Assembly: GCA_920105805.1 (NCBI GenBank)
Contig: CAKKTI010000263.1
Location: 1 to 30,655 of the forward strand
From: Condylostoma magnum
Lineage: Eukaryota > Ciliophora > Heterotrichea > Heterotrichida > Condylostomatidae
DNA: 30,655 nt
Direction of reading: 5' to 3'
Shown: positions 20,575 through 30,655 of the stretch, one piece after another
How the letters are laid out: each line of letters begins with the position of its first letter
Position numbering within the stretch: the stretch's first letter is position 1
Program-made: the position numbers and the translations under genes
The notes under the pieces: generated by a model
What the model saw: only the letters and a program-made list of their open reading frames with translations
The model's database searches: none
Told to the model about the DNA's origin: nothing

Positions 20575-22557
20575 TTAATAAGCATAGCGCTTTATTGCTT
20601 CGAAAGACGGGTTTAAATGAAGTTTAAGTATAACAGCTAATTATTTAATTGCACATTATTTTGGGTAAAACCGTGGTCTACTCTTATACATTTAAATTGC
20701 TTGATGAGATTATTTAAGTCTTAGTATAAATATGTTAAAAAGTCTTTGTATTGTTCTGAAAATTAGTAGTTTATTTAAAAAGTACTTGTATTTCTTATAA
20801 GTTAAACTTAGTGTTGAGAATCCATTACGTAGCATAGTTTCATGTAAGCATTCGAACATTTATAATCCTTTGCAGTCAATTTTAACTATACAATGTGATG
20901 ATTTTTTATCTAAAGAGTCTTAAAATCCATTATCTTATATACACGTTTTTGTAATGGTTCTTGATGATATATGAGGCTTTTTAATAGGATAAAGAGGTGG
21001 TTTAAGCTATCTATGCATATAAAACTATCCCTGAGGTTTTGTAATGCAATCATATTCTCTTAGACAACTTATATTTTATCTTCATTATTACCTAAAAACA
21101 GGTCTAATAATTGGCCTTTATATCGGTTTATAAGTATATACAGCTAAAAATAGTTAAAAATTTCTATCATACTTTTAAATTTTGGCTAAACTTTCCACAA
21201 GAGCAATTGAAGATGACTTTCTATGAAAATTTCTCTGTCTCTTTACACTAAAAAACTCCTGTTTAAACGTATTGAGTGTATTTCGCAATTACTCAGTCTT
21301 AGTATTTTCTAAAATTTTGACCAAATTGACACTTCCTGCTAATGTTTTAAGCTAAACGTCACTATAGTCAATTATAGTTTTATCTTGTGAATTGCTGTTA
21401 TATTTATCAATCGACTAGAAATTAAAATCATTCTCAAAGCTCGCATGCAAGTAAACATTTTCATGAGATCCTTCAATAGGCTCTTCAGTAAGACAGAAAA
21501 GAGATGACTAGTGTTCATCTAGCAAAAGCATTGGTTTATAAATCCTCTAATATACAACTCTTAGCACCTTTTAATTAGTAATTTTTTGCCAAATCCAGAA
21601 AAAACTATATATTTAGTACTTTCTTCTAGATTTCTACAATTGATGCGTTCTTTGAATAAGATAAGCAGCTGTTTATCTCTACCTTATGGTGTATTCTTAT
21701 AGGCTTTTAAAGTACTTTGTATAAAACTTTCACAAAATGAAGAATTTCATTCTGAATTCTAATTATTTTTGTATTTTCCTTCTTACAATGATTTTCATTT
21801 TAGTTTATAAAGAATTTCTGGCTCCATAGTATCTTTAATTATGTGTCTTAAAAAATCATTTTCATAATGCTCTTTACTCTAAGTTAGGATGCCCTTTTAA
21901 AACCATTCTTCTTATAGCTCACAAAAGTTTCCATTATTTACTTTTAGGCAGTCTAAATTAACTTCATACAAATCTGTACTATTTCCATGAGTCAAAAATA
22001 CTTTTTAGTCTTTTTCTCATGCATTTTAATACGATATGGGGTAATTACTCATTGTTTAGTGGAGTAATTGAAGCAAATTTTACCTTTTTATGATTGGATT
22101 TAGGGGAATTTTATAGAGAGGTAGATGTCAAATATTCAGATAAGGAAATATTAGCATTGGATATCCTTTTATATCCGTGTGATTATCACTTTTTAACTTA
22201 TTTTTAGATGAAATCTGCTATAAAACAAGCTTTTATTTCAACCTCCCTTGGTTTTTAGATTTCTTTATTAACAATTGATAATACTGATTTTACTCTGTGA
22301 ATAAAATTAAAAGAGTATTATTCTGGTTCCATACAAGTTTCCATGTAAAATTATAGCTGATATCTTCTTATAGTTGGTAATTGTCTAATTTATGTCAACA
22401 ATTTCATACTCGTTTAGCCACTCTTGCAGTAAAGCCATTAGTTGAGAAGTTATTAGAGTGTATCCATTTTATTATAAAGTATTCTTCACTTTTGTATTTT
22501 TAATCGATTTCCTTCTACAATTATTAGTTGCACCTAAGAATATCTACTTGATTTCAT
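20575..22557 (-). CDS. Second Sfi1-like F/LxxW-repeat protein
   Basis: About 660 residues in one frame, basic and helix-rich. The central part has evenly spaced aromatic motifs: FDSW (Trp191), LWKW (Trp232 and Trp234), LWKF (Trp276) and FFWIW (Trp321 and Trp323), about 44 residues apart and followed by Lys, Gln or Arg. TGA encodes several of these Trp. The spacing and composition resemble Sfi1-type centrin-binding repeats and the gene at 5836-7134. Downstream is a Ser/Asp-rich region (EEPIEGSHENVYLHASFEND) and another basic helical stretch. The start is ATG 22557 (MKSSRYSQVQ). The end is uncertain: TAA occurs at 20575, 20566 and 20557, and the frame stays open into the methyltransferase gene in the same phase. 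Other frames here also read open, so confidence is moderate. Confidence 0.6.
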
Positions 22558-22736
22558 TCTTATTTTGAATACAATGCTATTACTTATTCTAAAATATGTA
22601 TATTTTCTATATTCACTTAAAAGTATTGTTTAGTACTAGCTTTTTATGGTCTAAACAATTTTACAAGTACCAAAGATAAAATATTCAAACAAATACCTAA
22701 TAAATCTAATCAATATCTCCAATAGTAAACCTTAAA

Positions 22737-24023
22737 ATGGTAGAAATTTGGTAGAATAATTGTAACAATTACACAGCCTACTATATAATAATAACAGCAA
22801 TGATATCAAATATTTGCTCTTTTATTCTAGTTTACACATCTGCCATAATATATATTGATGAAGGCTTCTATGTAACAGTGACATTGATATCTTTTGGACC
22901 AGGTATTGGAGCTTTAATTTCAGCACTATTAACTCCAAAACTCTTGTTTTACTATAAAGAGCAATATACTCTCCTAGCCTTGACATCTATTGGGATATTT
23001 TAACTAGCCTATCCAATAATAATAAATACAGTTTAACTTTAAATTTGATAGATAGTTTTAGTAACCTTCCTAGACATTCTATCATGCTTGTCAGGCTTTT
23101 CATGCTATATAACAGCAGCTGGATATTTTGGATACTTCTGCACTAGAAAACAACGATAAAGATTTATATGTGTTCTGAATATTAGTATTTTTATACCAAT
23201 TGGAATAGTTCTGGGACTAATCATACTTTTCCATGTATTTTCACAAGATTAAGATGATGCCCCTTATTATCTTTCATGGATTATTTATATAAGTCCTTTG
23301 AGTCTTATATCACTGAAATATGTGAAATCCTTAACAAATATTTATGAAGGAAGTGATCTAGTAGCTCAAAAGTATAGAAGGGCTAATAAGCACTATACAA
23401 TGCATGATATTTGCTTCACTAGTTTACCTTTATCGCTTATTGCGGCTTTATAATTTGTGATATTACCTCTATTCACAGATAAATTTTTAAATGAAAGTAT
23501 TATTAAGATATTTACAATAGGTTTATTTTCTGTTATAGGTATGCTAATTGGCATTACTGTTATTTTGATCCTAAATAAGTCTCGAAATTGAATTACGCTG
23601 CTATTTATTGTTATTATAAGTATTTTATTTACTATTGGAGCTTATTTTTTCAGACTTATCAATGGAAATTATACATATTAGTATTGTATGCTTTTATTTA
23701 TGGGCTTTCTTATGGGATTGAGTTTAGGAATACTATTTAACCTACTAATAGCTATGATACTCGACTTAAATGGGAATCACTTGAAGAATATTTGCCTATT
23801 TTTTGCTGTTAGTTTTTCATGATTTGTGATATTTGTTATACTCAATATGTACCTTTTTCAAAGTATCGAGTATTCTATTGCATATCAACTCTGCTTTGTT
23901 ATTGCATTATTACTAAGATTACTACAAATACTCACGAGGAAGCAAACTAGAATTAGAGATTATGCTTAAATTCATATGAATAATACTTTAAATGAAATGG
24001 AATAGTTAAATCAATTTAATTAA
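22737..24023 (+). CDS. Multi-pass transporter-like membrane protein (MFS-like), copy 1
   Basis: About 428 residues with ten to twelve hydrophobic segments split by a central hydrophilic loop (NIYEGSDLVAQKYRRANKHY), a layout like the major facilitator superfamily. The segment GYFGYFCTRKQRQRFICVLN, a span followed by a basic cytosolic loop, recurs in the next gene. No diagnostic substrate motif is recognised. The start is ATG 22737 (MVEIWQNNCNNYT), which lies in frame upstream of the more obvious ATG 22800. The stop is TAA 24021-24023, or TAG 24003-24005. TGA reads as Trp within spans, as in SFSWFVIFVI. The opposite-strand F/LxxW gene starts 180 bases upstream, so the two are divergent. Confidence 0.7.
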
Positions 24024-24103
24024 GTGTGTTTTATATACTATTAATGTAACACTTGGGTATAATCTATACACAATTTTTTATTATAAAATATCATCTTGCA
24101 AAA

Positions 24104-25330
24104 ATGGAATACTGAAAGAAGAATTGTATTCTTATATTGATAGAACTTAGCTTTTTCAGCTTAACTAACTATGCGGTTTATATAATTGAAGTTCTACAGC
24201 CTTTAATAGAGAATGAAAAAACAGAGTAGCTAATATCATCTATTTCTCGATTTCTAGGAAAATTATTTGCAGCCTGTATAATGGTTTTTCTAGTAAAAAC
24301 CTTCAAAGATAAATTCACTCTGATAATCCTCTGCTTTATTTCTTACTTAGCGATCCTTTTACCATTATCCTTCATTCTGGAATTCGCAAATTAAACTAGT
24401 ATGATTTTCCTACTGTCAATAAGCAACTTTACAATAGATTTGGCATAAGAGGCTGCGATTATGCTTTGTATTGCTTATTTTGGTTACTTTTTAGAGAAAA
24501 GAGAAAGAAAATTATACATACCAATTTTTTAACTAGCAATCAATATTCCAATACTCGGAACAGTGTTTGTCCTGATAACTATGATAAGCTGTATGAATGA
24601 AGGATCTGTGCTATATGTGTGTGCTGGAATTGCTACTGGACTGATATCTTTAAATGTTCTGCCTATTTTTTGAGTCACTCCCATTAGAAATAGTTTTGTA
24701 GGAACTGATTTGGCTGCAAAAGGATTTTAAAATACTGATAAGCTTTACAATATTTACGATGTATGTGCACTATGTGTTTTATCACAATTTTACTAATAAT
24801 TGTATGACTTGGTATTTTGGGATTATTTTTCATTTTATGAGATGGAAGCTGAGCTTTATATAATAGCATATTATAGTGGAGTTATTGTAGGATGCATTAT
24901 TATGATAAAATGCTATAAAATACATATTTTTACAATGCTTTTGTGGATTTAAATAATCGCAATTGTTTTATTTGTAATAGCTTTCTATTTAAAGCTATAT
25001 TTAAATTAATGAAAGATAGTTTCTATTACTACGATCTTTTTCATTGGTATTATGTAAGAAATTATGATAATAGTAATTGATACAATGACATTAAATTTGG
25101 ATTAAGACCACTTGAGAAATATAGGATTTATACTTGCTTCAGCATCGTTTACCTATCTATTCTATAATCTAATCTATATTTATTTGAAGGAATTTTCATA
25201 CATATTTATACCTATATAGGCTTTAATTTCAATTCTAATTGTGATTTGAGTTGCAAAGAAGGTTTAAACGAGGATTATAACGCGAAGTACTCTGAAACTT
25301 ATTTCCTTAAGCAATTAGATTTGTAATTAA
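24104..25330 (+). CDS. Multi-pass transporter-like membrane protein (MFS-like), copy 2
   Basis: About 408 residues and a tandem relative of the preceding gene, 80 bases downstream on the same strand. It keeps the landmark span and loop IAYFGYFLEKRERKLYIPIF at the same relative place, and a similar central loop (VTPIRNSFVGTDLAAKGFQN). Ten to twelve spans are visible. Overall identity to copy 1 is low, so the duplication is old. The substrate is unknown. The start ATG 24104 (MEYWKKNCILIL) has its Trp encoded by TGA at the fourth codon. The stop is TAG 25316-25318 or TAA 25328-25330. Confidence 0.68.
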
Positions 25331-25660
25331 ATAATAAAAGATTAACAATAATTACTCTGAATGTTGATTATTATTTTAAAAGGTTATTATTATATGAAGT
25401 TTTGATTAACTCTTTCAATTGGTATCAAATATTAGTGTTTTCGAAATATTAATAGCTTAAAAGGAATTTCATCATTTTCTACTTGTAAAATACAATTTGG
25501 ATAATTCTTGTCACAATAAAATAATGATAGTATCCATCATAACTTATTTTCTGCTTTAAATATTTCAAAGTATAAAACATATAGCAAATACTGTTCAATA
25601 TGACTAAACCTATATGAAATATATGCATAGTATATTATACAATAAACAACTTTATAATTC
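25331..25660. other. AT-rich spacer between transporter copy 2 and the CD36-like gene
   Basis: 330 bases with no convincing gene on either strand. All frames are open in the ambiguous code, but none shows balanced composition or a known motif. It probably holds the 3' end of the upstream gene and the promoter of the downstream one. Confidence 0.5.
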
Positions 25661-28600
25661 ATGCTTAAAATATCCTCCAAATACCTCTACTAAAACAATT
25701 ACATAAACAATCCCTACAGCTCATCCTCATCCAAGCTATTTAAATTCCCTATCTCTTATAAAACCAAAAATCAAAAACCTGTTGAAGGTTTTCTTTAAAA
25801 AATGGTCTATAAGCGTTGAATTTGTTTCGGAATCAACACAGTATTCGGTATAGGACTCCTAGTAATAGGTATTATAACCGAGCCTGTTATTGAAAGTGCA
25901 ATTCAGGACTAAGTAAACAAAAAAGCTATAATGACGGAGGATAACTACAACACATGGGCTTACATCCCAGGCCACTCAGACGTGCATATAAAGCGTGGTT
26001 TTACTCTCTTCAACATATAAAACCCTGATGAGGTCAAATGGCAGGGTGCACGTCCGGCTATAAATATAACCTAGGAGTACATTTACTACGAGCATGACCA
26101 GTACATAGAGCGAGTGTACTATGACTACGACGGCACAGATGATGAGGTAGTGAAATTTATATGATACTAGTACTTTGACCCCACAGAGGACTGGCCGGCT
26201 GGGTTAAGTGGAGAGGATGTACTAACAACAATTAACTTAGGATCCTTTACAGTTTGGTCTCAGCTTAAAAATCTACCCCGGTTTAAGTTAGCTGCACCTA
26301 CTATAGCAACTCTGGTACAAGGACTAGACTCAGTGTTTTTATATGCCGCGTATTCCGAAGGCCTTAGTGCTATCTTTACATCTGAGGATCAGGCCAAGTT
26401 GCTGGTATTTAACCCCGCTGGACTTACTGACTAGGAATCTGGTACTTTGTGGAATGATGATAATTTCGGGTGGAAGAACTATATTACTCTGTTAAACTGG
26501 GTATTGGCTGTTAAGGAGAATCAGAACGATTAGTTTGATTTTGAGTATAAGTATGGGGCACAGGGGACAAATTATATGCTTAAGTCGTACTTTGGTTTTG
26601 ATGATGCTAAAATGAGTAAGATTCTGAATGAGCTGTACGAGTATTACAGCCTAACAGGTATTGCTATATCCAATGCATACGGCTGTCCAGTGTCCTAGGG
26701 AAACTAGCAGCATTGCGACCCTCATTACTTTACTACTAAGTAATGGGCTAGTTAGAATATAACAATGCACCCTCCGCCCCCAGCCTCCCCTTCTATGGCT
26801 ACTCCTTCTATTGCGTAGTAAAATTCAACTATTTCTGGGTACCCTGAGATTACTTATTTCCAGTCTTTTTATTACAAGGAAAATAATCCTCTTAGAAATG
26901 TCACATGGAGTATGGATGAAGCGTTGGAATTGCTGAATTATAACATGACTAATGGGTATCCTTCAGGCACTCCTTTCACATTGCTTGATCAGGGACATAT
27001 GACAGATCTGCTGGAATTTGGGGCAGATAAAGATTGGCATGGTATTAGCAGTTTGTTTGGATTAAACTCTACCTAAAAGGCTGAGGTTTTGTATGATTAT
27101 GTAGTTAATCTAGTCGATATAACCGCTTTGTTGAATCAAACTCACTCCAACAATGCAAAATTGATGAAATAAGGACCCACTGAAGAGTTAGGAATTGCTC
27201 AGCTTTTACAATAAACATTGATGACTGTTTATAATCAATTAGTAGAATCACTTCCTGTATATGTGACATCTGCCTAAGCTTACGGGGATATAGTACTATC
27301 CTAAAACAAAACATGTGAGTAGATATTCTAAGACGCTGGAATTATATACTAAACAGCTTGCTAAAATGAGAACCTAATGTGGAGCAGCTACTTAAACATG
27401 GGAAAATGGGTTGAGGCCTACTGGTATGGAAAAAACAGTAAGAGTTGGAACTATATAGAATCAGAAGGAAATGTGCATCCTAAAGACATGGATACTCTGT
27501 ATAACTCAACCTCAACTTTAACCAAGCTCTTGAGTAATGTTGATAGTGCTGTATACCAGCATTACAACTGCAGTAATCCTAGTACAAGGTGCTTTGACTA
27601 ACAATTCGTTGAGAAACAGTGGGGGAGTAGTTTGATTACTAGCAATCTTACGTCAGAAATGAAAATGGCTGGGTTAGAACAAGCTGAATCTCTTATGTAT
27701 TGGAATTATTTCAATTAAACCCTGGTTTATCCCCCGGAGTATTACATATATGCCAAGTCATAGAAAGGTAGTGCTTTGAATTAATAACAATCACACCAAC
27801 TACTAAGTTATAATGGAATTCTAAGTCAAGTACAACTTCAGAAGTGGTTTATTGCAATTATGAGTGGGGATTAAAAGGAAAAGGTCAAGCTGCAGTAATA
27901 GTACAATCTAACTACTGTTGAAGAGGTGGATTATATCACTGATTACTTTAGAAGAATGGTGGATGCTTACGCATTAAACTTTCTATTTGTGCCTACTTCT
28001 GTTAATTAATTGCTTTGGAATGGGTCAAGTTAAATTATTTAAAAGCTAGCAGCAACTAATCCTTTAAAGGGTGGAGATCCTTCACTGGATCCAACTTTAG
28101 TCCAGTTAGGAAGAAATATAACAGAAGCAAAGCTGAATTTCCCTCCTTAATATAAACATGCAATGTATACAGGATAAAAAGATATAGAAAAGACAACTAG
28201 AAGATACCACGAATACTATGGAAGTCCTTATATAAAAAATTTCCTCAAAACATATAAAGGAAACAACGAAGATGGCCCAATTATAATATAAGATTAAGTT
28301 GATCCTTGGGCTAGGCCAAATATTGAAATAATCGGTACAGATGGACTAGCTTTTCATACAGATGTTGATTCCAACAGTGATATTTATGTATTCTTATACG
28401 ATCTTTAACGATTTGGTAAAGGACAATTTACAAAAACAGTGACTCATCACGGACTTAAAACTTATAGATTTATTCTGGCAGATAATCTACTATTTAATGC
28501 AGAAAACAATCCAGAAAATGCAGTTTACTATCAATTAGGTCTAAATGGCTTTGCAAATTTAACTTCTGTTGCTTTGGGGCCAGTTTTTGTATCTAAAAGC

Positions 28601-29098
28601 TTCTATTTTCAAACGGACCCTAGAGTAGTCAAAACTGTCAACTTTACAAATTGGGAAGTTCCGAATAAAGATGATTACTAAAAATTTGATACATATTTCG
28701 ACATTGAAAAGTACTCTGGAGCTAACTTTTAATGTAAATTGTAAATTTAAACAAATGTTGAGCTGAAGCCGGATATTCTTTATCCTAATTTAGGCATAGA
28801 TGCTTTGAATGATTTAAATATTAATACTTACCTGCCGGTGTTTGCCCTTAATAGATCAGCTGATTTTACTGATGCCAGAGTTCATTTACTATTCGGAAAT
28901 ATTTTAACTGCGAAACTCCTTATAAAGATATTTACTATTATTGGATACACTTTAGGGGCTTTGCTTCTAGTGTTTTCTATTACTTATGTTGCTTATGTAT
29001 GTTATAAGAGGAAGCATCAAACTGTGGAAGAGAGATCATTATCAATTGATATTATGGGAGAAGATGGATTATCATTAGTTCCAGAAAGGCGTATTTAG
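25661..29098 (+). CDS. Very large CD36/LIMP-2-like (class B scavenger receptor) membrane protein
   Basis: About 1,145 residues from ATG 25661, or 1,098 from ATG 25802. The topology is that of CD36: a short cytosolic N-terminus, a first span (INTVFGIGLLVIGII), a long lumenal domain, and a second span (IKIFTIIGYTLGALLLVFSI) with a basic tail. Early landmarks are IKRGFTLFNIQNPDEVKWQG, INITQEYIYYEHDQY and many N-glycosylation sites, matching the FNVTNP...GPYVY region. CD36 proteins are normally 470-550 residues. Here a Cys/KQW block occurs twice (CPVSQGNQQHC with TTKQW; NCSNPSTRC with EKQWG), suggesting internal duplication or a large insertion. The region between 25661 and 25802 reads well (NNPYSSSSSKLFKFPISYK), so the upstream start is preferred. 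The stop is TAG 29096-29098, followed directly by TAA and TGA. A lipid or endolysosomal receptor role is family inference. Confidence 0.82.
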
Positions 29099-29113
29099 TA
29101 ATGAATTTTCTTT

Positions 29114-29389
29114 ATGTTTAAATTTGATATTATTGTTAATGCACTCTTTGTAAACTATATGATTAAGATTAATGGTATTAATACTAATTATATAAAGTAT
29201 AACGGGACTGTTGACAAGTTAATACATAATTTAATTGTAGAATAAACCTAATATACTAATTTTATTACTTATAAAGTAATCCACCTTTTACTGAAATCTT
29301 TCTTTAGACTTGATATGGTGTTTAACTTTAATAAGAAGAGTAAATAATAAATGTATAAGGATTTTAAAGATAAGAATGCAGATATATGA
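29114..29389 (+). CDS. Possible small protein gene, unrecognised
   Basis: Between the CD36-like gene and the convergent gene ending at 29413, one frame from ATG 29114 reads plausibly: MFKFDIIVNALFVNYMIK, then GTVDKLIHNLIVEQTQY and FRLDMVFNF. It would give 77-91 residues, ending at TAA 29345-29347 or TGA 29387-29389. No family is recognised. Chance open frames are common here, so it may be spacer. Confidence 0.35.
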
Positions 29390-29412
29390 TTTATTCAGTC
29401 TAAAAGGTATAA

Positions 29413-30655
29413 CTAACTATTCATACTTTGATGAGCATCTATTTCTTGTTGGTTACTTTCTGGATCATAAATAATTCGGCTTATTGAATTATCTTGATTG
29501 TTTTCTTTATTAATGGCAATTTTTTCTTCATTGGAATTGATATCAAATGATGAAGACATAGGCTTAATTTTGTAGAGACCTTCACGATTCTATTCTATTG
29601 ATTCCTCTTCGATCACTTAATTCAAACCTCTTTTAATTGTGCGCGTAAGAAGTGACTCTTTATCTAAGAAACTCTGCACTGTTGCATATTTTTCTGCTAA
29701 CTAATTAATAACCTGTAAAAGAAGTGCTATAATCCAGTTTCCTAAAAAGATAGCATTGATGATAATAAGTACAATGAAAAAGAATATGTCTATTCCAACA
29801 AGTCCATACTCTTAATCAAAATATATGGCAATATATATAGTAAATTATGAGGCTGCTATAGCCCAAAATTCTAGCTTGTTTAGACTCTTAGTTGAGAATG
29901 GTCTTAAATTCATTTGGATCAAAAAGGAAATTTATATAATCAAAATAATTAAAAATCCTTGCATTGTGACTAGTAATGGCTATTCAAAAACTATTACAGA
30001 GATAACCAAAGTTTTTCTTAAAATAATCACAAATTCCCAGTAATAATATTCCTACAAATAGCCATAATAAAGGAAACCTGCAGATAGTTTTCTACTAATT
30101 TTTTCTAGTTTATCTTTATTTTTTATCAAGAATCTAAGGCAAATCATTGGAAACACTATTATTCAAACGACTATAGATGGAATAGAAGCAAATAAAACGT
30201 AATCTAAATGAGTATCTTCCCAACACCTTTCATTTAGATCATCAAGTAGCCAGAATTCATTCTTTTCTATCTCAAAGCATCCTAAAACTTATATACTTCT
30301 TTTTACTATCATTGGATGAAATAAGAAGAAGATTGTAATGATTGAGCCAAGCATCTTTCATTTCAGTAGCTCAGTTTTTTTAACTAAGCTTATTAAAAAC
30401 CAAACAGTAGCTGCTATTATGCATACTCCAAAGGGTAGCAATGATACTATGATTAATTTAGTGTAAATAGGGTTAGTATCTTCGTCTAAATAACAGTCAA
30501 TTAAAAATAAACCATCTATTACATTTCCAGATGATTCTTGAGCTTTAAAAAGATCAAAAAAGAAGTCAGGCCAATCCACTTTCAATTGATTTATTGCAAC
30601 AATGAGCTATAAGTAATTGAAGAAAATTTTAAAGTAAACTGATTATAGAGATTTT
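29413..30655 (-). CDS. C-terminal part of a multi-pass membrane protein, cut by window edge
   Basis: About 413 residues of the C-terminal part; the N-terminus lies beyond base 30655. At least seven hydrophobic segments are visible. The landmark EYYYWEFVIILRKTLVISVI, followed by a further span and an RPFSTKSLNKLEFWAIAAS stretch, is typical of a broad protist family whose long extracellular N-termini carry Cys-rich (furin/EGF-like) repeats and whose C-termini form a membrane module (recalled family pattern, not checked). A loop with paired Cys (VLGCFEIEKNEFW and ERCWED) lies between spans. The cytosolic tail of about 130 residues is charged (VIEEESIEQNRE). The stop is TAG 29413-29415. Confidence 0.7.

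Noticed and set aside
20575-22557. Alternative minus-strand frame with acidic stretches (for example SKEHYENDF and LLDLFLGNNEDK)
   Set aside because: It is locally attractive but needs unexplained frame changes, while one frame runs through with regular Trp motifs. Not fully excluded.
25774-25792. Perfect 7-base inverted repeat (AAAACCT/AGGTTTT) before ATG 25802
   Set aside because: Short AT-rich hairpins arise by chance, and this one probably lies inside the coding region if translation starts at 25661.
27105-27314. Minus-strand open frame within the CD36-like gene
   Set aside because: Antisense to a continuous plus-strand protein; no supporting motif.
1-30655. Widespread pseudogenes, suggested by many in-frame stops under the standard code
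   Set aside because: The stops sit at conserved Gln and Trp positions in otherwise intact proteins, which is code reassignment rather than decay.

Overview
The window is ciliate nuclear DNA, AT-rich and gene-dense. Read with the standard code every gene is shredded. It reads cleanly when TAA and TAG are Gln and TGA is Trp: POC1, a TBC RabGAP, a RING-H2 protein, an EAG/CNG-type K+ channel, a cytosolic carboxypeptidase and a METTL-type methyltransferase all recover family motifs, with reassigned codons at expected Gln and Trp positions. Several genes can nevertheless only end at TAA or TAG, because the next in-frame TGA lies far beyond the family's end, so the same codons also terminate. That behaviour is known from the heterotrich Condylostoma, which is the best guess for the source (inference; karyorelict-type code, where only TGA stops, fits less well).

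Layout: 1-908 minus carboxypeptidase (cut by the left edge); 859-1581 plus Frag1/DRAM protein; 1594-2769 minus TBC RabGAP; 2978-4168 plus multi-pass RING-H2 protein; 4281-5591 minus POC1; 5836-7134 plus Sfi1-like F/LxxW-repeat protein; 7142-9358 minus PKG-like probable pseudokinase; 9983-10741 minus TMEM8/myomaker-like protein; 11177-13219 minus K+ channel; 13311-14261 minus ciliate KKSLDDY-type protein; 14284-16741 plus two tandem membrane-anchored pepsin-like proteins that have lost catalytic residues; 16761-18359 plus CH-domain array protein; 18368-19030 minus B-box coiled-coil protein; 19226-19300 plus an odd tRNA; 19470-20445 minus tRNA m3C methyltransferase, crossed by an assembly gap; 20575-22557 minus second F/LxxW-repeat protein; 22737-25330 plus two tandem transporter-like proteins; 25661-29098 plus very large CD36/LIMP-2-like protein; 29413-30655 minus multi-pass membrane protein (cut by the right edge). 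Three short open stretches are listed as uncertain.

Genes are packed tightly. Several convergent pairs end within about 8-25 bases of each other, so 3' UTRs must be very short or overlap; this fits termination that depends on closeness to the mRNA end. No recognised gene needs an intron. Several products point to cilia and basal bodies (tubulin carboxypeptidase, POC1, two Sfi1-like proteins), with POC1 and one Sfi1-like gene sharing a 244-base divergent promoter region. No mobile element, CRISPR array or virus-like element was seen.
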